NCBI RefSeq assembly: GCF_947253395.1
Contig: NZ_CAMXYY010000074.1
Location: 1-7,333 of the forward strand
From: an uncultured Olegusella sp.
GTDB taxonomy: Bacteria > Actinomycetota > Coriobacteriia > Coriobacteriales > Atopobiaceae
Direction: 5' to 3'
DNA: 7,333 nt
The notes under the pieces: generated by a model
What the model was told of the DNA's origin: nothing
Database searches by the model: none
What the model saw: only the letters and a program-made list of their open reading frames with translations
Made by a program: the position numbers and the translations under genes
Shown here: one piece after another, positions 5,248-7,333 of the stretch
How positions within the stretch are numbered: the stretch's first letter is position 1
Layout of the letters: the number at the start of each line of letters is the position of its first letter

Positions 5248-7308
5248 ATGAACCCACGGCAGAGATATGAGCTTCGACTGCTCGCAGAGTATGCTTCGTT
5301 TGACATCGCAAATGTTGCGAAGGACTTCTCAGTAAGTGAGCGATCGGTGCGCTATGACATCGAGGGGCTTCAAGATGAGCTTCGTCTTATTGGCGAAGAT
5401 CCAACCGCTCTTTCTGTGCGACAAGGCATTGTGTCAGTTCGTGATTCTGGCTCTCGATGGGAATTATTACGCCTTAGTGGGCTTAAAGATAGTGAGTTTG
5501 GCTCACGGCCTGTTTCTGCTCAGGGACGTGTTCTTCTTCTCGTTTGTGATCTTTGCTGGTCTGAGGAATATGTGACCATCAAATTACTTTCTGAAAAATA
5601 TTCTGTCAGCAGAAATACGGTTATGCGGGACATGGCAAAAGTTCGTGCCTACTGTGCGAACTTTAACATTAATATTTCTTCATATCGGGGAAAAGGGGTT
5701 ATTGCACAGGCAAGCGAAGCTAATTTTCGTCGCTGTCTTTCGAAGGCTATCCGAGACTATGCTGCACTCGATAGTGGGTTATCTCTTGATACGGGAGACT
5801 ATTCTCAATGGTTTCAAACAAAAGATTTGGTTGTAATTAAAGATATTGTGCGTGAAGCCGAGGAACGAAGCCTCCTTTATCTAGATGATGTTTCCTTTGA
5901 AGCAATTATTATCCATATCGCGCTTGCGCTTGAACGTTATCGTGCCAATCCTTTTAGCACTATTTCAGTTACAGATGACGCGATGCCAGAAGAAAGCATT
6001 GCACATCGAATGGCAGTATGGATTGTCTCAAAGATCAATGAAAAGTTTGATATTCATCTTCCGAATTCTGAAGTTGATTTTATTGGCCTTCACATTGGAG
6101 TACGGTCAAGCGAGGCGCTTGCTCAAGCCACCAAGCCAAATGCTGCTGTGGAATTTGCCTGTCTTAGCCTTATTACCGCAGTTGGCCGTAGCTCGTGTCT
6201 AAATCTTTCGCATGATTCAAGACTGTTTGATAGTCTGCTTCAGCATATAAATGCGGCAATATATCGTCAGCGCGCTGGCATTGTGCTTGAGAATCCTCTA
6301 AAGAGAGATTTAATTTCTGAATATCACTCGCTCTTTACAATTATTCGTGATGTAGTTAGGGAAAGCGAGTTAGCAGAATTAATAGATACATCGGAAGATG
6401 AACTGAGCTATATTTTGCTGCATTTCGCGGTGGCAATGAAGCGAAGTGCTGAATTATCTCCCATTAAGCCAAATATCGTTGTAGTTTGCGCAACTGGTTT
6501 AGGAACAGCGCAATTACTTGCTACAAATATCACTCGTTACTTTGATGCAAACATCGTTGCAACTCTTCCTCGACACCAGCTTTATGGATCTGAACTGCTA
6601 CCTGGAGTGGATCTAATTGTTTCAACAGTACCTCTTCAGGTTTCAATACCTTGGATTGAAGTTAGTCCTTTGCTTAGACAAGACGATATCGATCGCGTTT
6701 CCGTTCGATTGGGGGAATTGGGTTTAGGCGGTGTACGCGTTGCCCTCGGTGAGGAAAGTAATGCAGCACAAGAAGTAATGAAAATTATTCAAGGCCATTC
6801 AGCTCCTGGTGATGAGGAAGGGCTCTATGCGGCATTACGTTGCTTTTTGGAAAAGTCTCAGAAGATTGTACAGAAAGGAAGCTATATGCTAAGCGAGCTA
6901 ATCGAAGGGCACATGATGCTTGATGTTGAGTGCTCCGATTGGGAGGAGGCAGTGCGAGCATCAGGCTTACCTTTAGTGTCTTCTGGAGAAATTTCCGATG
7001 CGTATATTGAGGCTGTAATTTCCAATGTAAAAGAAACAGGTCCTTACGTAGTTATCACTAAGCATATCGCCCTCCCTCATGCCACAAATAAAATAGGTGT
7101 AAATCACACCTCTATGTCGTTTATTCGACTGAAAACTCCTGTTTGCTTTGGTAATGAGGCAAATGATCCTGTGAAATATCTCTTTATGCTTGCCACTCTT
7201 GATTCAAGCTCACATTTGCTGGCGTTGCAATCCTTGGCAGAGCTGCTTAGTGAATCTGAGTTTATTTCTCTGCTGGGGAATGCACAGTCAGGTAAAGAAA
7301 TTCTCGAC
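5248..7308 (+). CDS. BglG/MtlR/LicR-like PTS-regulated transcriptional regulator, 3' end cut by contig end
   Basis: 687 genuine residues are visible. Domains in order: N-terminal helix-turn-helix (about 5-45, with SVSERSVRYDIEGL); a second Mga-like HTH (about 95-150, with SVSRNTVMRDMAKV); PRD1 (about 185-295; candidate phosphoryl histidines H223 and H282); PRD2 (about 300-402; H360 and H392); an EIIB-like domain starting at 408 with C414 in VVCATGLGTAQLL; and an EIIA domain from about 545 with H611 in ALPHA. This is the architecture of DNA-binding activators such as MtlR, LicR and ManR, not of RNA-binding antiterminators like BglG or LicT. Phosphorylation of the PRD, EIIB and EIIA residues would report HPr and transporter state. 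The EIIA segment GPYVVITKHIALPHA resembles the ascorbate/mannitol EIIA group; the sugar is unknown. The EIIA domain is nearly complete. The in-frame stop at 7327-7329 lies in adapter sequence and is not real. Confidence 0.93.
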
Positions 7309-7333
7309 CTGTCTCTTATACACATCTGACGCT
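7309..7333. other. Nextera/Tn5 mosaic-end adapter remaining at the contig end (non-genomic)
   Basis: CTGTCTCTTATACACATCT (7309-7327) is exactly the Tn5 mosaic end used in Nextera libraries, and the following GACGCT (7328-7333) is the start of the adapter that normally follows it. It creates the false C-terminus LSLIHI on the plus strand. On the minus strand it creates a false ORF beginning MCIRDR, a well-known mark of this contamination. Confidence 0.97.

Noticed and set aside
7104..7325. Minus-strand frame beginning MCIRDR
   Set aside because: Its start comes from the Nextera adapter and the remainder is antisense to the EIIA domain of the regulator.

Overview
The window looks like the end of a draft-genome contig from a low-to-mid GC bacterium. 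The gene set (a maltodextrin/glycogen phosphorylase, an ammonia-dependent AsnA, MetK, and a multidomain PTS-controlled regulator) fits a fermentative anaerobe. My best guess is the Atopobium/Lancefieldella part of the Coriobacteriia. That is an inference from gene content and base composition; no marker gene is present to prove it.

Layout. At 1-891 (+) lies the C-terminal third of a glycogen phosphorylase that enters from outside the window. It converges on asnA (976-1983, -) across a short gap filled by a long hairpin. From 1984 to about 2935 no convincing gene is present. This stretch holds the most unusual sequence of the window: nine copies of a degenerate 23-nt repeat. Five are direct at an exact 31-bp period (2443-2589) and four are inverted (2627-2762, steps of 31, 41 and 41 bp), arranged as a mirror around a small hairpin. 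Two related GTTGCAAC palindromes lie just upstream. A RimJ/RimL-type N-acetyltransferase (2965-3525, +) follows. Its start codon overlaps the stop of a nine-codon ORF that has a good Shine-Dalgarno sequence. It converges on metK (3549-4799, -), which lies downstream of a small uncharacterised acidic protein gene (4855-5049, -), probably in one transcript. Divergent from these is a BglG/MtlR/LicR-like regulator (5248-7308, +) with HTH, two PRDs, EIIB and EIIA domains.

The last 25 bases (7309-7333) are not genomic. They are the Tn5/Nextera mosaic end plus adapter, so the apparent C-terminal residues and stop codon of the regulator are artificial and the real gene runs off the contig.

How the genes relate: asnA and metK are biosynthetic housekeeping genes (asparagine; S-adenosylmethionine), and the phosphorylase mobilises stored or imported glucan. 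The regulator would couple transcription of a sugar PTS, probably encoded beyond the contig end, to phosphotransfer state. No pathway links all of them. The candidate for something undescribed is the phased, mirror-arranged repeat array in the asnA-acetyltransferase intergenic region.
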